Shown here: positions 10,050 through 21,954 of the stretch, piece by piece | Position numbering within the stretch: the first letter of the stretch is position 1 | Layout of the letters: every line of letters starts with the position of its first letter | Assembly (NCBI RefSeq): GCF_947172395.1 | Contig: NC_069109.1 | Coordinates: 846,001-910,000 of the forward strand | Source: Bicyclus anynana | Lineage: Eukaryota; Arthropoda; Insecta; Lepidoptera; Nymphalidae | Reading direction: 5' to 3' | Length of the DNA stretch: 64,000 bases | Made by a program: the position numbers and the translations under genes | The notes under the pieces: model-generated | Told to the model about the DNA's origin: nothing | What the model saw: the letters and a program-made list of their open reading frames with translations, nothing else | Databases searched by the model: none

Positions 10050-10150
10050 TTCGAAACCTAGAAAAATGTATAAGAATGTCATTGCCATACATTTTTCTAG
10101 TTTTCGAAGCGTTTGCGATCGTAGACAGAGAATCGACGTGCTAGTTGGCT
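10050..10150. repeat. M2-type inverted-repeat MITE fragment
   Basis: GAACGCTTCGAAACCTAGAA near 10056 is inverted near 10095-10115 (CTAGTTTTCGAAGCGTT) and followed by GCGATCGTAGACAGAGAATC. The same termini are seen at 49609-49803. Confidence 0.7.
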
Positions 10151-10632
10151 AGGGGTGCAGGTCCGGCATACCTAACCGTTGTATTTGAAGGAAATTTCAA
10201 ATAAAAAGGCTTCATTGGTTAGGTAATTATTTTTATAGTTTTCGAATTGAGAATAATTATTTGTACGGAACCTTTGGAGTCGGTCTTGTCCGGTATTTTT
10301 CCATAAAACCTTTTCTAATGAAACTGGTTTGGGCTTATCGCTTTAAAGGTTTCAAAGTCTATAGACATACTCGTAGTGAGACGAAACTTTTTCTATTTCC
10401 ATTCCAAATTTCAGCCAAATCGCTTCAGTAGCCACAGCTCATAGGAGGAACAAACATACACACTTACACGCGTGGTTCCCGTTCCCGTAGAAATACGCTA
10501 ATATATTTATTTAATATAATTTATAAAAATTTAATATAATTATAAATATAATTTTTCATATCGGACCAGTAGTCCCTGAGATTAGCGCGTTCAAACAAAC
10601 AAACACTTCTACTTTATAATATTAAGTATAGA

Positions 10633-10712
10633 TTTTCCGGTTGTGAAAATCGAACCCACGGACCTGGATGCAGAAAGCAGGGTCACTACCCACTGAGCCA
10701 TGCGGGCTTCAT
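10633..10712 (-). repeat. tRNA-like SINE head of a third type
   Basis: The minus strand reads GCCCGCATGGCTCAGTGGGT with a B box GGGTTCGATTTTC about 35 bp later. The cloverleaf is degraded and there is no S1 or S2 body, so I read it as a SINE remnant rather than a tRNA gene. Confidence 0.5.
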
Positions 10713-13216
10713 AATATGCGTTAGTTACACAACCTATGTTATTCAGGTTTCTTCAAACACTTATACCTAACATTTCAAACAAGTTAGCATTGACCACAGA
10801 ATAGAGAATTAACCAGAATGAGCTGCGCAGTAAAGCCGGTGAAACCCATAAAAAAAGCAAAGGTAACGAGTCTCCTTGACATCTGCATAATGTTGATACC
10901 TTTAAACATCGACTTCATGAGCACTATCTTTCTTTATCATCATAGATCGTTATATTATATGTATGAATACAGGAATAAATTTTTTTTAGTGCGGATATTT
11001 TTATATTTTGTACATAAACAAAATTTAATGATCACGCATTTTTCCTTTTTTTTTTAACTCAAAAATAACAAAATTATCGTTAGCTAAAGTTATTTACTTT
11101 TGAACAGAATTTTAGGGTCACCCTATTGTGCGTTTATTTTATTTTCGTTTGATACCTAAAGGACGTCACCAGATCACTTTTAAGCTGAATATCTTGTTTA
11201 GTAATAATATGTACATTATTTTGTTATTTTAGAGACATAAATTAAAAAAAAAAATTACATAAAATATATCGAACTGTTTGTAGATTTATATTCTATAAAT
11301 GATACAGAACCACGAAAAAAAATATCCGCACTAAAGACCGAATCACCCTGTATATATATGTATTTATTTAGTTATTATTATAGTATTGATATGTACTGTT
11401 ATAATTTATATGTATATTTATTTTAATTTATTTATTAGTGTTATTTTTGATGTATTATTTACTTTTATTATTTATGTATTAAGTATAATATGTTTCCTCA
11501 GTTTTTTTTTTGTTGTAGGTACCTATCCATTTCTTTTGTTTATAATCTCTCCCACTGCCAAGGGTCACTGGCAGAGATCTCTTATAGAGATAAGTGTTTC
11601 CTTGTCCACTGTTTTTTTTTTTTACTTTTGTGTGTTACTAATATTGGTACAAAATATTTAAAAAAAAAACGACCATATACAAACTTTTTTCATAATATGT
11701 ATTTCACTACCAACAATCACGTGTAAAAAATACTCCATCTTATTTTTTACTTTTTGTGATCAGTTTTTGAAATATTTAAAAACATTAGATGCCATTTTTT
11801 TTGAATAATAATTAATAACGACTTTATCTGTATCCAACTTTATTTTAGCCTCTCTAGTTTTTGGTCAACATAACCAAAGACTAGTGATTATGTCTGAAAG
11901 GTTGGTATACCGATTTTTACAATGCAGCCAATATACGCAGGTTATAAGTAACTTTTTTTGTGGCTTGCGTAAAAATCAGTTGCCAGAAGGTTACTTTTGT
12001 AACCTTGGTAATTTTTTGACTGCATTGGTTACTTTTAGGTTACACTAATAAAAAGGTTACTTTTAGGTGTATTTTTTCGGAATTTTTAGAATAAACTTTC
12101 TTTATACGTAAAACGGACCTCAGAGGTCAATAGAGAAAATTATAAAAATTGTACCACATAAAATTGTCTACAAAAATGTATCTTGCAGTTTTCCTGTAAA
12201 ATTAATAGTTTTCAGATTAGATCGCGAAATATTTGCATAAAACTGTGTGACCTTTTGACGTTTGTCAAACCGTAATTGTCATAACACCGTACTACAGGTC
12301 CATACAAAAATTCATCTCAGTAGGAATTATTCCCCAGATAAAACCTATTAAAACTGGACTAAAATTTTTATTAACTTCTCTTTTAAGTCGCACTATATCA
12401 AAATGAATAAATCAAGAAATGCGGGCAAAAGTGCTTAAAAAGTCATCGATGTTAGACAACTAACATCCTATTCTATCTTTAACTTTTATTATCTTTCCAG
12501 TAAAAAATATGAAAGGTTATTTTTTACACAAAAAGGTTACTTTTTTAAATATTTCTTTTAACTTCTCATAAGAATACAATCTATTAAAATACTTCTAATA
12601 AGAATACTGTTCTAGCGCAGAGCTTTTATGTTCTAAGTAAAAATTGTATTCTTGATCTAAAATCTAAAACTCTTAATAATATTGTGTTTAGTTTTACATT
12701 TTCATGTTCTATGCATTTCGTGCTGTAAATGATTTTCTTTATAACTAAAATCTCGTACAATTTATCAACTTTTTTTAAATTATAAGTTTGTAATTTGTGA
12801 CTCTAATTCGTAAAAAATGAGTTTAATTTCATATGTGTGTTCTTTATTTGCATTATGTGAGCTATTAACCTCAAAAAAATTGTAGACATTCCTTTCAGTA
12901 ATTTCTCTATTAAAAATATTCCGTCATATACAACTTAAAAATAAAAAAACGAGAGAAAGAAAGAAAATTAAACAAGATGAGCAAATTAGTCACAAGATTT
13001 GTATTTGGAATGGCTGCATCTCAGCCGTGTTTCGTGTTCCGTGCGTTCTATCTGCCAATTATTCTTTAATCTGTGGCATTGACTTACTAAATTACATGAC
13101 TTTGTCCGCTTAAAGATAAATTATTATTAAACCTCCCTAAAAAAACCTTAAAGATAAATTATTTTAAAACGCTTACAGAGTTTATAGCTATTAGTTAATT
13201 AATAATTTAGTTTTAG
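10713..13216. other. Long AT-rich intergenic stretch
   Basis: No gene is supported; the reading frames at 10818-11726 are low-complexity. GTGCGGATATTTTTAT near 10990 and its inverted form AAATATCCGCACTAAAG near 11322 suggest a decayed inverted-repeat element. The motif AGGTTACTTTT recurs several times between 11980 and 12545. The block at about 12995-13075 recurs at 21645-21718. Confidence 0.45.
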
Positions 13217-13397
13217 TCCGCCCACGTGGTTCCCGCTCCCGTAGGAATCCGGGGATAATATATAGCCTATAGCCTTCCTCGATAAATAGGCTATCTAACA
13301 CTGAAAGAATTTTTCAAATCGGACCAGTAGTTCCTGAGATTAGCGCGTGCAATCAAACAAACAAACAAACTCTTCAGCTTTATTATATTAGTATAGA
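13217..13397 (-). mobile_element. H1 Helitron, 3' end degraded
   Basis: A reverse copy ending at the family 5' terminus (ATATTAGTATAGA at 13385-13397). The 3' hairpin side starts GTCCGCCCACGTGG and lacks a clean CTAG. Confidence 0.75.
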
Positions 13398-13742
13398 TAG
13401 ATACATTGTAAAACGTACAGACAGCAGATTCTTTAATAATATTATTAGTACGTAAATAATATGCCTAATATTATGCATAATACAGTGGTATTTGTTTATG
13501 TCTAAGAAAAATCTTGTTTAGTGGTGTGGATATTTAGCTAGAACACAGAGTGGCCATTGGGTTCATATTACGTGATAAATTAAATAAATAAGCCATGTGG
13601 TATAAGATTCAATTCTCTTGCCTAGATGATATGCTTATTCACTAGTTTTTTTTTGTAAGTTGTAAGAATCAGGGATAATACAACTTGGAACAGACCCTAA
13701 CCATGCGTATGACAAGATTTTTTTTAAAAAATATTTGCTATT

Positions 13743-14012
13743 GAGCCATGATAGCCCAGTAGATATGACCTCTGCCTCCGATTCCGGAGAGTGTGAGTTC
13801 GAATCCGGTCCGGGGCATGCACCTCCAACTTTTCAGTTGTGTGCATTTTAAGAAATTAAATATCTCGCTTCTCAAATGGTGGAGGAAAACATCGTGAGAA
13901 AACCTGCATAACAGAGAATTTTCATAATTCTCTGCGTGTGTGAAGTCTGCCAGTCCGCATTAGGCCAGCGTGGTAGACTATATTTGGCCTTACCCCTCTC
14001 ATTCTGAGAGGA
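13743..14012 (+). mobile_element. S1 SINE copy upstream of T2
   Basis: It has head, body and GAGAGGAGACTTG; the last 25-30 bp of the family are missing. It lies about 200 bp upstream of the T2 start codon, in the putative promoter region. Confidence 0.83.
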
Positions 14013-14219
14013 GACTTGCTTTATAATATTAGAAGATAAATAATGATGATAATAATTAGTTGAAAACTTAAAATTAAAGTTATGAGTGTTCCAAACGCAC
14101 GAAAAAAATTTGTCCTTTCTGCTAAATACAACTTTTAAATATCTTATATAGCTGGATACCTGACCAAATGTCAATTTAGTTTATATTTGATCCGAGTTGC
14201 AGACAGTGAGTTTGTTGTG

Positions 14220-14240
14220 ATGTTCAGAGCTTATCAAAAG
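14220..14240 (+). other. T2 exon 1: coding micro-exon
   Basis: The ATG opens a 21-nt exon (MFRAYQK) ending AAG before GTTTCT. The same length, phase and placement are found in T5, and a 24-nt equivalent in T3, which is why I accept it. Confidence 0.8.
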
Positions 14241-17200
14241 GTTTCTTTCTTTCTATTAATACCAATGTATTTCATAGTTTATACTTCAAATTGGTTGTCG
14301 GGGATAATCTATGTTCTATACTAATTATAAAAAGATAAAGTTTGTGGTATTGTAGGGGGGAAATCTGTGAATCTACTGAAGCGATTTTGAAAATTCTTTA
14401 ACTAGTAGAAAGTCACGTTATTTGTGAGTATTATACGTTACGGCTACGTTTTATCCCCGTATTCCCACGGGAACGGGAACTACGCTAGTGAAACCGTGGG
14501 GTGTCGGCTAATCTATACTTATATTATAAAGAGGTTTTGTTTGTGAGATTGTAGGGGGTAATCTACTGAACCGATTTTGAAAATTCTTTTATCAATAGAA
14601 AACTACGTTATTTGCGAGTCATATAGACTATGTTTTATTCCCTTAATTTCTCCGGGAACAGGAACTACGGAGGTGAAACCGCGTGATATCTGCTAGTTAT
14701 ATTATAAAGAGGTTATGTTTCTGAGCTTGTAGGGGGTAATGTACTAAACCGACCTAAAAAATCCTTTACCAATAGAAAGCTACGTTATTTGTGAGTGTCA
14801 TAAGCTGGTCCTACACCGATATAATCTATACTAATATTATAAATCTGAAAAGTTTGTTTGTTTGCTTGAACGCGGTAATCTTAAGTACTACTGGTCCGAT
14901 TTGAAAAACTCTTTCAGTGTTAGTTAGCCCATTTATCGTGGAAAGTTATAAGCTATATATTATTTCCATATTCTTACGGGAACGGGTACCACGGTTATAC
15001 CGCGTGGCGTCAGCTAATATGTGATAATATTGATTCCAGGCGATAGTGTTGGGAGGGATAAACAGCATATCTTTCTCCAATGGCTTCATGCTGGGTCAGA
15101 TGGCGAGCTTGGTAGCTTCCCTCCGTGCCAGGGAGGAGGGGATACAGCTCAGCGATACACAAATATCTATAATTGGTATGTTTTCTATGGCCGTTAGTAA
15201 TCATCATTACGTAACAATCCATATTCGGTAAGTTCCACCTACAACTTTCACAAAATGCACATACATTTTAAGAAATTAAATATCACGTGTCTCAAATGAG
15301 AGGGGTTTATTCTCTACGTGTGAGAAGTCTGCCAATCCGCATTGGGCCAGCGTTAATGGGGATGATGACTAGGTTTGAATATATTGATTTTTATGATACA
15401 TTCGGGTAAATAAGGTCAATGTTAACTAATTTATACATAAAAAGCAAATATTGTCTGGATATTTGCAAAATAAATAATTTCAAAATTTTTTTATTTTTTT
15501 TTTATCGTAATTAGATGAAAATTCATACAGTTTTAGCTTCCTTACATTAAATGTGACATTTTTCAATAAATGAACTATTAACATAAACGCAGAAATAACA
15601 AAGATATTAGTAATTTTGTTTGAACGCCCATACAAACCTAACGATCAGCGAGCCAACGACGTCACTAAATCGTGCCATTTTGTATGGAGCGTTTTTCAGG
15701 GATCCGCGGCAGCGCCGCAAATCTGACCCTTTAAATCCCGAAAGTAATGATCGCAGATACCCTGTTACTTTTACAAAATTGCTTTGCTATTAGTATACTC
15801 TTAATTTATATACAATTTAAAAAACTGTCATCATCCCTATTCTCGACGTGTGTGAAGTCTGCCAATCCGCATTGGGCCAGCGTTAATTCTCTACGTGTGA
15901 GAAGTCTGCCAATCCTCATTGGGCCAGCGTGGTGGCCTAATACCTCTCATTGTGAGAGGAGACTCGAGTTCAGCAGTGAGCCGAATATGGATTGATAATG
16001 ACGATGATAATCAGTTTTATAATGTGACTTGCTGACGCCGCGCGGTTTAACCCGCGTGGTTCCCGTTCCCGTAGGAATACTGGGATAATATATAGCCTAT
16101 AGCCTTTCTCGCTTAATGGTCTATATAACACTGAAAAAATTTTTCAAATCGGACCAGTAGTTCCTGAGATTAGCGCGTTCAAACAAACAAACTCTTCAGC
16201 TTTATAATACTAAGTATAGATTGAATTTGATGTTATGTTTGGCAGCGTCTTCCCTCATGGCGATTGCTATCGTTGGGATGCTGTTGGTAGCGCTGGTCTC
16301 CGACAGGATCGGTCGGCGCTGGTCTTTCATGGTGTTCTCCATGCCCTCCATCCTGAACTATGTGGTGCTGTACTTCGCGAGGGATGCGGTCACTCTGATG
16401 CTGTCGAGGACTTTAGCTGGTAAGCATTTAACAAGCTATATGTCGCAGAAAACGTAGAGTCATTAATAAAAATGTGGACAGAACCGCTGACCTAACCTTG
16501 GTCATCGGCTCTGTCATTTATAATAGGTACGCAACGCATAAACTCACTAATCGCTTACACAATAGACTACTCTTAATTTTACTATTTTTCCTATTGGTCG
16601 AGCGCCGCCACGCTTGTCAGCGTGGTAGTTTACTTAAACAGTATTTACTGTTTAAGTAAATAAGTTTGTAAATAAGAATGTAAATGGTAAAACTTAGTTA
16701 CATGAAAAGTCAATTCTAAAGTTATTAAAATAACTAACGTAGACTTTGCTGACCGTTACAAAATCTCAACATAGAACTTAAAGAGTCTCTTTTCTACTGC
16801 TGTCACCTGTGATCATTACTTGAGAGACTAATTATTAATTAAATCAAAACAGAACACTATTTTGATTGCAAAATCATTAGAAGTCAAATTGCAATAACTA
16901 AAGAGTAAACATGATAATTATTAGGTTTGAGGTTATAGATTTTTCAGTGAGCCAAGCTTTCACGGCGACATAATATGTTAAGCACTGTTAAGCTCGAGTC
17001 TCCTCTCAGAATGAGAGGGGTCAGCCTAATAGTCCACCACGCTGGCCCAATGCGATTTGACAGACTTCACACTCGTAGAAAGTTTTATTGTATTTATTTA
17101 CTGGTATTATTGATTATTATTATATTCATTTACGTAATTGTTCTTGTGTTAAATTTTGAAATCCTACTTCCTACTAATATTATAAACGCGAAAGTTTGTA

Positions 17201-18776
17201 TGGATGTTTGGATGTTTGTTACTCTATAACGCCGCTACTACTGAAGCGATTTGGCTGAAATTTGGAATGGAAATAGATTTTACTCTGGATTAACACATAG
17301 GCTACTTTTTATCCCGAAAATATCCATGGTTGCCCGAGATTTGCGAAAACTGATGATTTTGATTATATGAATGTTTGTTGCTCTTTCACGCCTCGACTAC
17401 TGAACCGAATTAGCTAAAATTCGGTATTAAGATATATTATAGCCTGGATTAACACGTAGACTACTTTTTATCCCGGAATAATACATGGTTCCCGAGGGAT
17501 TTGTGAAAAACTAAATTCCACACGGACGTCCGCTAGTACTTAATATTTATTAATATTACCTTCGTCTGTTGATCAAGGAGACGCGTGACGTTTGTTTTTT
17601 TTATGGGCTTCACCACGCTGCTTGTTAACACTCAATCTGTATCATCTTTACTCTGTGTTACACTATTAATTTCTGATTCCAGGTATCGCTCTAGGGTCCA
17701 TCTTAGCACTGAAATTATGCGTGACGTCAGAATACGCGGGCCCGAAGACTAGGGCCATGTTCTTGAATATGATATCAACATTATCCCCATCTATTGGCAA
17801 CAGCATTGCACACGCTTTGGGCATCATCCTCCATTGGCGTACTGTAGCATTGATAGGCATTCTACCCGCAATTATTGGATTGATACTACCATACTTCTGG
17901 GTCGAGAGCCCGCATTGGCTAGCATCGAAAGGCAGGTTTGAAGAATGCGAAACATCTTTCAGAACATTACATAAACAATCACCAAACACAGAAGCAGAAT
18001 TACAGCTACTGCTAAACGTTGAGAAGACGAAATTGAAGAAGGCAATTGAAACGAATTCTGAACACACGTTGAAGAAATTATCGATTGCTTGCAAGAAGAA
18101 ATATTTCTGGGATTTAATGGTTTTGAGTGTATTTATTTCTGCGTTTTTGGCATCAGCTGGTAAACTTGCGTACAGTACATTAGCTGTCACTATTATCAAG
18201 GGTGTGACAGGTTCAAATGACATTTTAATATATACAATAATCGTTGATTTAAGTGTCACATTGGGAGCTGTTACCTCATGTTATTTAATTAGAAAAGTGT
18301 CCATGAGAAGTATGTTATTCACAACTGGTTTAATAGGTATTTTTATATTGATATCTCTAAGCGCTTGTTTGTATTATAAGACAGATTCTGTATATTTGGA
18401 ATGGGCTATAATTTGTTTGCTTAGTGTATATTTCTTTATACTTAAATCTGGGCCGTATCCTATTTTAGAAGCGTTATTAGGAGAAATTTTCCCTATAGAA
18501 TTGAAGGTGCATTGCTTTTTCTTTTCCGGTTCAATTTTGATGATTGCTATGACTGTGACCATAGTTTTATTACCTATTATGGTGTCGTTTATGGGTTATT
18601 ATGGTATGTTTTTAGCTAATTCTGGTATAATGATTGTCAGCTTGGGTTACATTTGGTTACGATTACCGGAAACTAAAGGGAGGACGCTACAAGAGATAGA
18701 GATTTATTTTAAAACTAATAACTTTCATGATGTGGATGATATTGTTAATAATGAGCAGATTAAGGGGTTAATTTGA
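14220..18776 (+). CDS. T2: Tret1-like facilitated sugar transporter, complete
   Basis: T2 is a four-exon gene: 14220-14240, 15040-15175, 16246-16419 and 17683-18776, all with GT-AG junctions. The spliced CDS is 1425 nt (474 aa), normal for a Tret1-like MFS permease with 12 predicted spans. The start is a 7-codon micro-exon, MFRAYQK, spliced in phase 0 to AIVLGGINSISF. Later motifs are SDRIGRRWS after TM2, VESPHWLASKGRF after TM6 and LPETKGRTLQEIE after TM12. It is the most divergent member of the cluster and the only one whose long 3' region is split by an intron, after SRTLAG. Intron 1 carries four head-to-tail Helitron copies; intron 2 carries an M1 element and S1 pieces. Facilitated sugar uptake at the plasma membrane is inferred from family. 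Confidence 0.88.
14315..15017 (+). mobile_element. Four head-to-tail H1 Helitron-like copies in T2 intron 1
   Basis: Successive units begin near 14315, 14512, 14697 and 14824. Units 1, 2 and 4 open with TCTATACT or a variant; the third starts directly with TTATATTATAAAGAGG after the CTAG of the second. The ends are CTAA (about 14511), CTAG (14693-14696), unclear, and CTAA (15014-15017). The copies are diverged from each other. Confidence 0.7.
15040..15175 (+). other. T2 exon 2
   Basis: 136 nt, acceptor GATTCCAG, donor GTATGT. It encodes FSNGFMLGQMASLVASLR, then the extracellular-loop residues leading to TQISIIG. Confidence 0.88.
15358..15839. mobile_element. M1 palindromic MITE in T2 intron 2
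   Basis: The termini are GGGGATGATGACTAGG and CTGTCATCATCCC, with the GC-rich GGGATCCGCGGCAGCGCC block inside. It is about 480 bp and non-coding. Confidence 0.78.
15840..16010 (+). mobile_element. S1 SINE 3' fragments
   Basis: It carries two partial repeats of GTGTGAAGTCTGCCAATCCG in tandem, then the GAGAGGAGACTCGAGTTCAG end and a TGATAATGACGATGATAA tail. A further S1 scrap lies at 15245-15355. Confidence 0.7.
16028..16220 (-). mobile_element. H1 Helitron directly upstream of T2 exon 3
   Basis: A reverse copy with the hairpin block GCCGCGCGGTTTAACCCGCG and the 5' terminus complement AAGTATAGA at 16220. It ends only 25 bp before the exon 3 acceptor. Confidence 0.78.
16246..16419 (+). other. 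T2 exon 3
   Basis: 174 nt, phase 1 at both ends; acceptor TTTGGCAG, donor GTAAGC. It codes TM2-TM4 with SDRIGRRWSF. In the other paralogues this region is continuous with the next exon. Confidence 0.88.
16430..17160. other. T2 intron 3, mostly unique sequence
   Basis: It holds a perfect 15-bp inverted repeat at 16629-16660 (arms TTTACTTAAACAGTA, 2-bp loop) and a reverse S1 fragment at 16983-17080. The rest is unremarkable. Confidence 0.55.
17162..17536 (+). mobile_element. H2 Helitron-like element in T2 intron 3
   Basis: It starts TCCTACTTCCTACTAATATT and ends GGACGTCCGCTAG (17524-17536). The interior has two related tandem modules, each holding GGATTAACAC and CTACTTTTTATCCC. The terminal GGACGTCC is a self-complementary hairpin stem. 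Confidence 0.75.
17683..18776 (+). other. T2 exon 4 (terminal)
   Basis: Acceptor GATTCCAG; it continues the split Gly codon and stays open to TGA at 18774-18776. It codes TM5-TM12, with VESPHWLASKGRF and LPETKGRTLQEIE. Confidence 0.9.
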
Positions 18777-18838
18777 TTGGCTTAACATTTTATTTTATTT
18801 AAATTATAGTGAATGTTATTCATATTTTAATTTATTCT

Positions 18839-19388
18839 AAAACACGGCTAAAACTCACGTGATAAAACGTCGAAGTATACCCAATCATGTTTGGATCATG
18901 CCGCGTTGCAAGAACCAGCTATTTCCACATGCCACATTAATCCACTGGCATGTCTCTCAATAAGTTTAAAGTTTTTATTAAACGCAAGCTTATAGAAAAG
19001 TCTTATTAGTGTCAATGATTACGTAAATGACAAAATTGCTTGCAAATGAAATGTATGACATGACAGGCTACTTATATACCTATTGTTAAATGGTGATAAA
19101 CTAAAAAAGGATAAACCTGGCTGAGTTTGTTGTGGGCTCTTCTATCCAAGGTGCGTTTGGAACCCTCGTAACTTTAATTTTAAGTTTTCGAATGATTATT
19201 ATCACCATCTTAAGTTTAATATTATTTATTATCTGACGTTTCGAGAGAGCTTGTAAACTAAGCATATTTGAAATAAATGAATTTTGAGTTTTTTTGACTT
19301 GACTATTGACTAAGGGCCCAGTATGGGTTCGAAACTAGTCGGATATAGTCCGACATTTGACACATGAGTTTTAGCCGTGTTCTGTAAT
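18839..19388. repeat. Inverted-terminal-repeat element downstream of T2
   Basis: AAAACACGGCTAAAACTCAC near 18839 is inverted at about 19364-19386 (GAGTTTTAGCCGTGTT). Inside is GATCATGCCGCGTTGCAAGA, found again at 57706-57725. It is non-coding and MITE-like. Confidence 0.65.
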
Positions 19389-19490
19389 TAATTCGTATAG
19401 ATATAGTCTACAATAATACTGTTTATAAATAATACAATATAGGTAATACAAATAGTACAAATTCATCGCAATGTATTTAATTAATATAAA

Positions 19491-19690
19491 CTAGCGGACG
19501 CCCGCGACTTCGTCCCGTGAAACCCTAGCCCTACCCTGCCCTACTCCTACCCTACCCTAATCCTACCCTACACCTACCCTACCAACCCTACACCTACCCT
19601 ACCAACCCTACACCTACTCTAACTCTACACTATCCCTATCCTGCCCCTACCCTACCTCTACCCTAAGTATTCTATGTACTATCGGACGCC
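19491..19690 (-). repeat. H2 Helitron end with CCCTAC array
   Basis: It starts with CTAGCGGACGCCCGCGACTT (the reverse of an H2 3' end), then about 150 bp of irregular CCTACCCTA-type repeats. It pairs in structure with 48165-48650. Confidence 0.75.
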
Positions 19691-19840
19691 ACGCGATTTC
19701 ACCCGCATGGTTCCCGTACCCGTAGAAATACGGGGATAATATATAATAAGCCTATAGCCTTCTCGATAAATGGGCTATCTTACACTGAAAGAATTTTTCA
19801 TATCGGACCAGTAGTTCCTGAGATTAGTTCCTTCTCCGGA
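19691..19840 (-). mobile_element. H1 Helitron fragment
   Basis: It contains GATTTCACCCGCATGGTTCC, the GGGCTATCTTACACTGAAAG block and GTTCCTGAGATTAG, all family features. The 5' terminus is missing. Confidence 0.7.
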
Positions 19841-20103
19841 TTTTGGTCGCAAATAGTGTTAAATCAAATTTTATTTGATTTTATACAGTAGTTTCAGCGT
19901 GATGCCCGGTCAACATAAAATACGGATGGGCAGACAGACATAATATCGAAAAATTTTTTTTTTTAATTTTTTTGGCTTCAGTATCGATTGTATAATCTGG
20001 ACTTACTAAACCAATTTTGAAAATTCTTTTCCACTAGAAAGCTATGTATCTGTAAGTGTCATTAGCTATATTTTATCCCCGTAACGGAACGGGAACACAA
20101 CCC

Positions 20104-20195
20104 AGAATCGGCTCACTGTTGAGCACGAGTCTCCTCTCATTAAGAGAGGGATTAGGCTAATAGTCAACCACGCTGGTTCAATGCGAATTGGCAGA
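20104..20195 (-). mobile_element. S1 SINE fragment
   Basis: It contains CGGCTCACTGTTGAGCACGA, CTCTCATTAAGAGAGGGATT and ACCACGCTGGTTCAATGCG. The head and tail are missing. Confidence 0.7.
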
Positions 20196-20657
20196 CCCTT
20201 AAGAATTATCAAAATCGGTTTAGTACGATGTAAACTAGGATTTTTTTTACAATTAGTAGGTTTCATATATCCCGGTGACAGATACATATGCATTAAGTTA
20301 GGCTAGGTCGCGCGTCACATCGAGACCTATCCCATAAATGCATAAATGTTTTCAAAAAACTTACCAACCATTACCTACCTCAACAACAATTTGAAATTCA
20401 ATCAGATTCAGATAAAAATGACCCTTCCTGAGTCTAGACGCGATAAATATTGCAACAACCTATCTCAATGTCACCTTGGTAACGCAGCTGTTGGTCCATG
20501 TAACCAAAGCCTGGGTGTATTTGTTTTATGGTAAGCTAGCACCCGTCCCGGCTTCGCACGAGTGCTAATATTAATCACAGAATAGAGAATTATACAGAAT
20601 GAGTCTTTACAAATCGCACTGTGAGCCTGGTGAAATTCATCTCGCGTCTTCTTGACA

Positions 20658-20988
20658 TTTTTTTTTTTATTTTTTTTTATTCTTTACAAGTTAGCCCTTG
20701 ACTACAATCTCACCTGATGGTAAGTGATGCAGTCTAAGATGGAAGCGGGCTAACTTGTTAGGAGGAGGATGAAAATCCACACCCCTTTCGGTTTCTACAC
20801 GGCATCGTATCGGAACGCTAAATCGCTTGGCGGTACGTCTTTGCCGGTGGTAACTAGCTACGGCCGAAGCCTCCCACCAGCCAGACCTGGACAAATTAAG
20901 AAAATCTCAATCTGCCCAGCCGGGGATCGAACCCAGGACCTCCGTCTTGTAAATCCACCACGCATACCACTGCGCCACGGAGGCCGTC
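20658..20988 (-). mobile_element. S2 SINE, full-length
   Basis: The poly-T start is the 3' tail. The body and the complete tRNA-like head follow (GGGATCGAACCC B-box complement, CACTGCGCCACGGAGGCCGT A-box side). Confidence 0.88.
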
Positions 20989-21129
20989 AATAACATTTTT
21001 CATAATATGTATTTCAAGATTCGCATATACAAACTTTTTTCATAATTTGTATTTCAAGATTACGTAAATTAAACAACTATTACGTAAATTAATATCATAT
21101 TATACTAATAATTAATAAGGTAATTACAT

Positions 21130-21512
21130 CAAAATCAAAAATCATTTATTTCAAGTAGGCTCAGTTTACAAGCACTTTTGACACGTCAGTTGACTATTTG
21201 TAAAGATTCTACCACCGGTTCGGAAGGCAGGTTCTGCTGAGAAGATACCGGCAAGAAACTCAACAGTTGCTCTTTTGAAAAATCATACAATATTATAATT
21301 TACAATTGATGACAACATTACAATTTCTTATAGTTTTATTTCCTGTGTGAAGGTGGAAGCTGATCCAACGGCCTCCAAGCGCTTTTATCTTTAAGGAACT
21401 CATCAATGTTGTAGTAACCTCGACTAAGTAAATGTTTTTTAACACATTGCTTAAAGCTATGCATTGGCAGGTCCATAACAGTCTTGGGGATCTTGTTATA
21501 GAATACCTATAA
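21130..21512 (-). pseudogene. CR1/Jockey-like LINE C-terminus
   Basis: The minus strand encodes FYNKIPKTVMDLPMHSFKQC, then KKHLLSRGYYNIDEF and SAWRPLDQLPPSHRK before a stop. This is the end of a LINE ORF2 followed by its 3' UTR. There is no RT domain, so the copy is 5'-truncated. Confidence 0.8.
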
Positions 21513-21954
21513 AAAATATTTCATCTTATTTCTTTAGTTTTTGTGTTTTTAAAATATTTAAAAACATATTTCTTGATTAATAAATATTAAAAACTATTGA
21601 TGCGACGCTTCGTGTCGTACTGACTGGAGAATGTATTAGTTTTTGAATTTGTATTTGGAATAGCTGCATCACTGCCGTGTTCCGTGCGCTCTATCTGCTT
21701 ATTATTCTTTAATCTGTGATATTAATATTAAAACGGATATTAATTATGAACATAACACCTACAGAATTACTTTTTTCCTGATAAACTAAGAACCTACCTA
21801 GGATTTTTAACCGATATAATGAAAAATCCAGTCAAGTGCTTGTCGGGCCACGCGTAGTTTAGGGTTCCGTAGATTAAAAAATATAAACTTTTTATGTTAT
21901 CATACAAAGTAATACAAATAACTCCGACTTCCAATGTAACAGTAACGGTAACAA
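21513..21954. other. Intergenic, no gene
   Basis: It shares TTTGTATTTGGAATAGCTGC (21645) with 12995, and ACACCTACAGAATTACTTTT (about 21755) with a site near 34415. Both are decayed dispersed repeats. Confidence 0.4.

Noticed and set aside
10818..11726. Hydrophobic small frames as membrane peptides
   Set aside because: They are AT-rich low-complexity DNA with no homology that I recognise and no repeat of the frame elsewhere.
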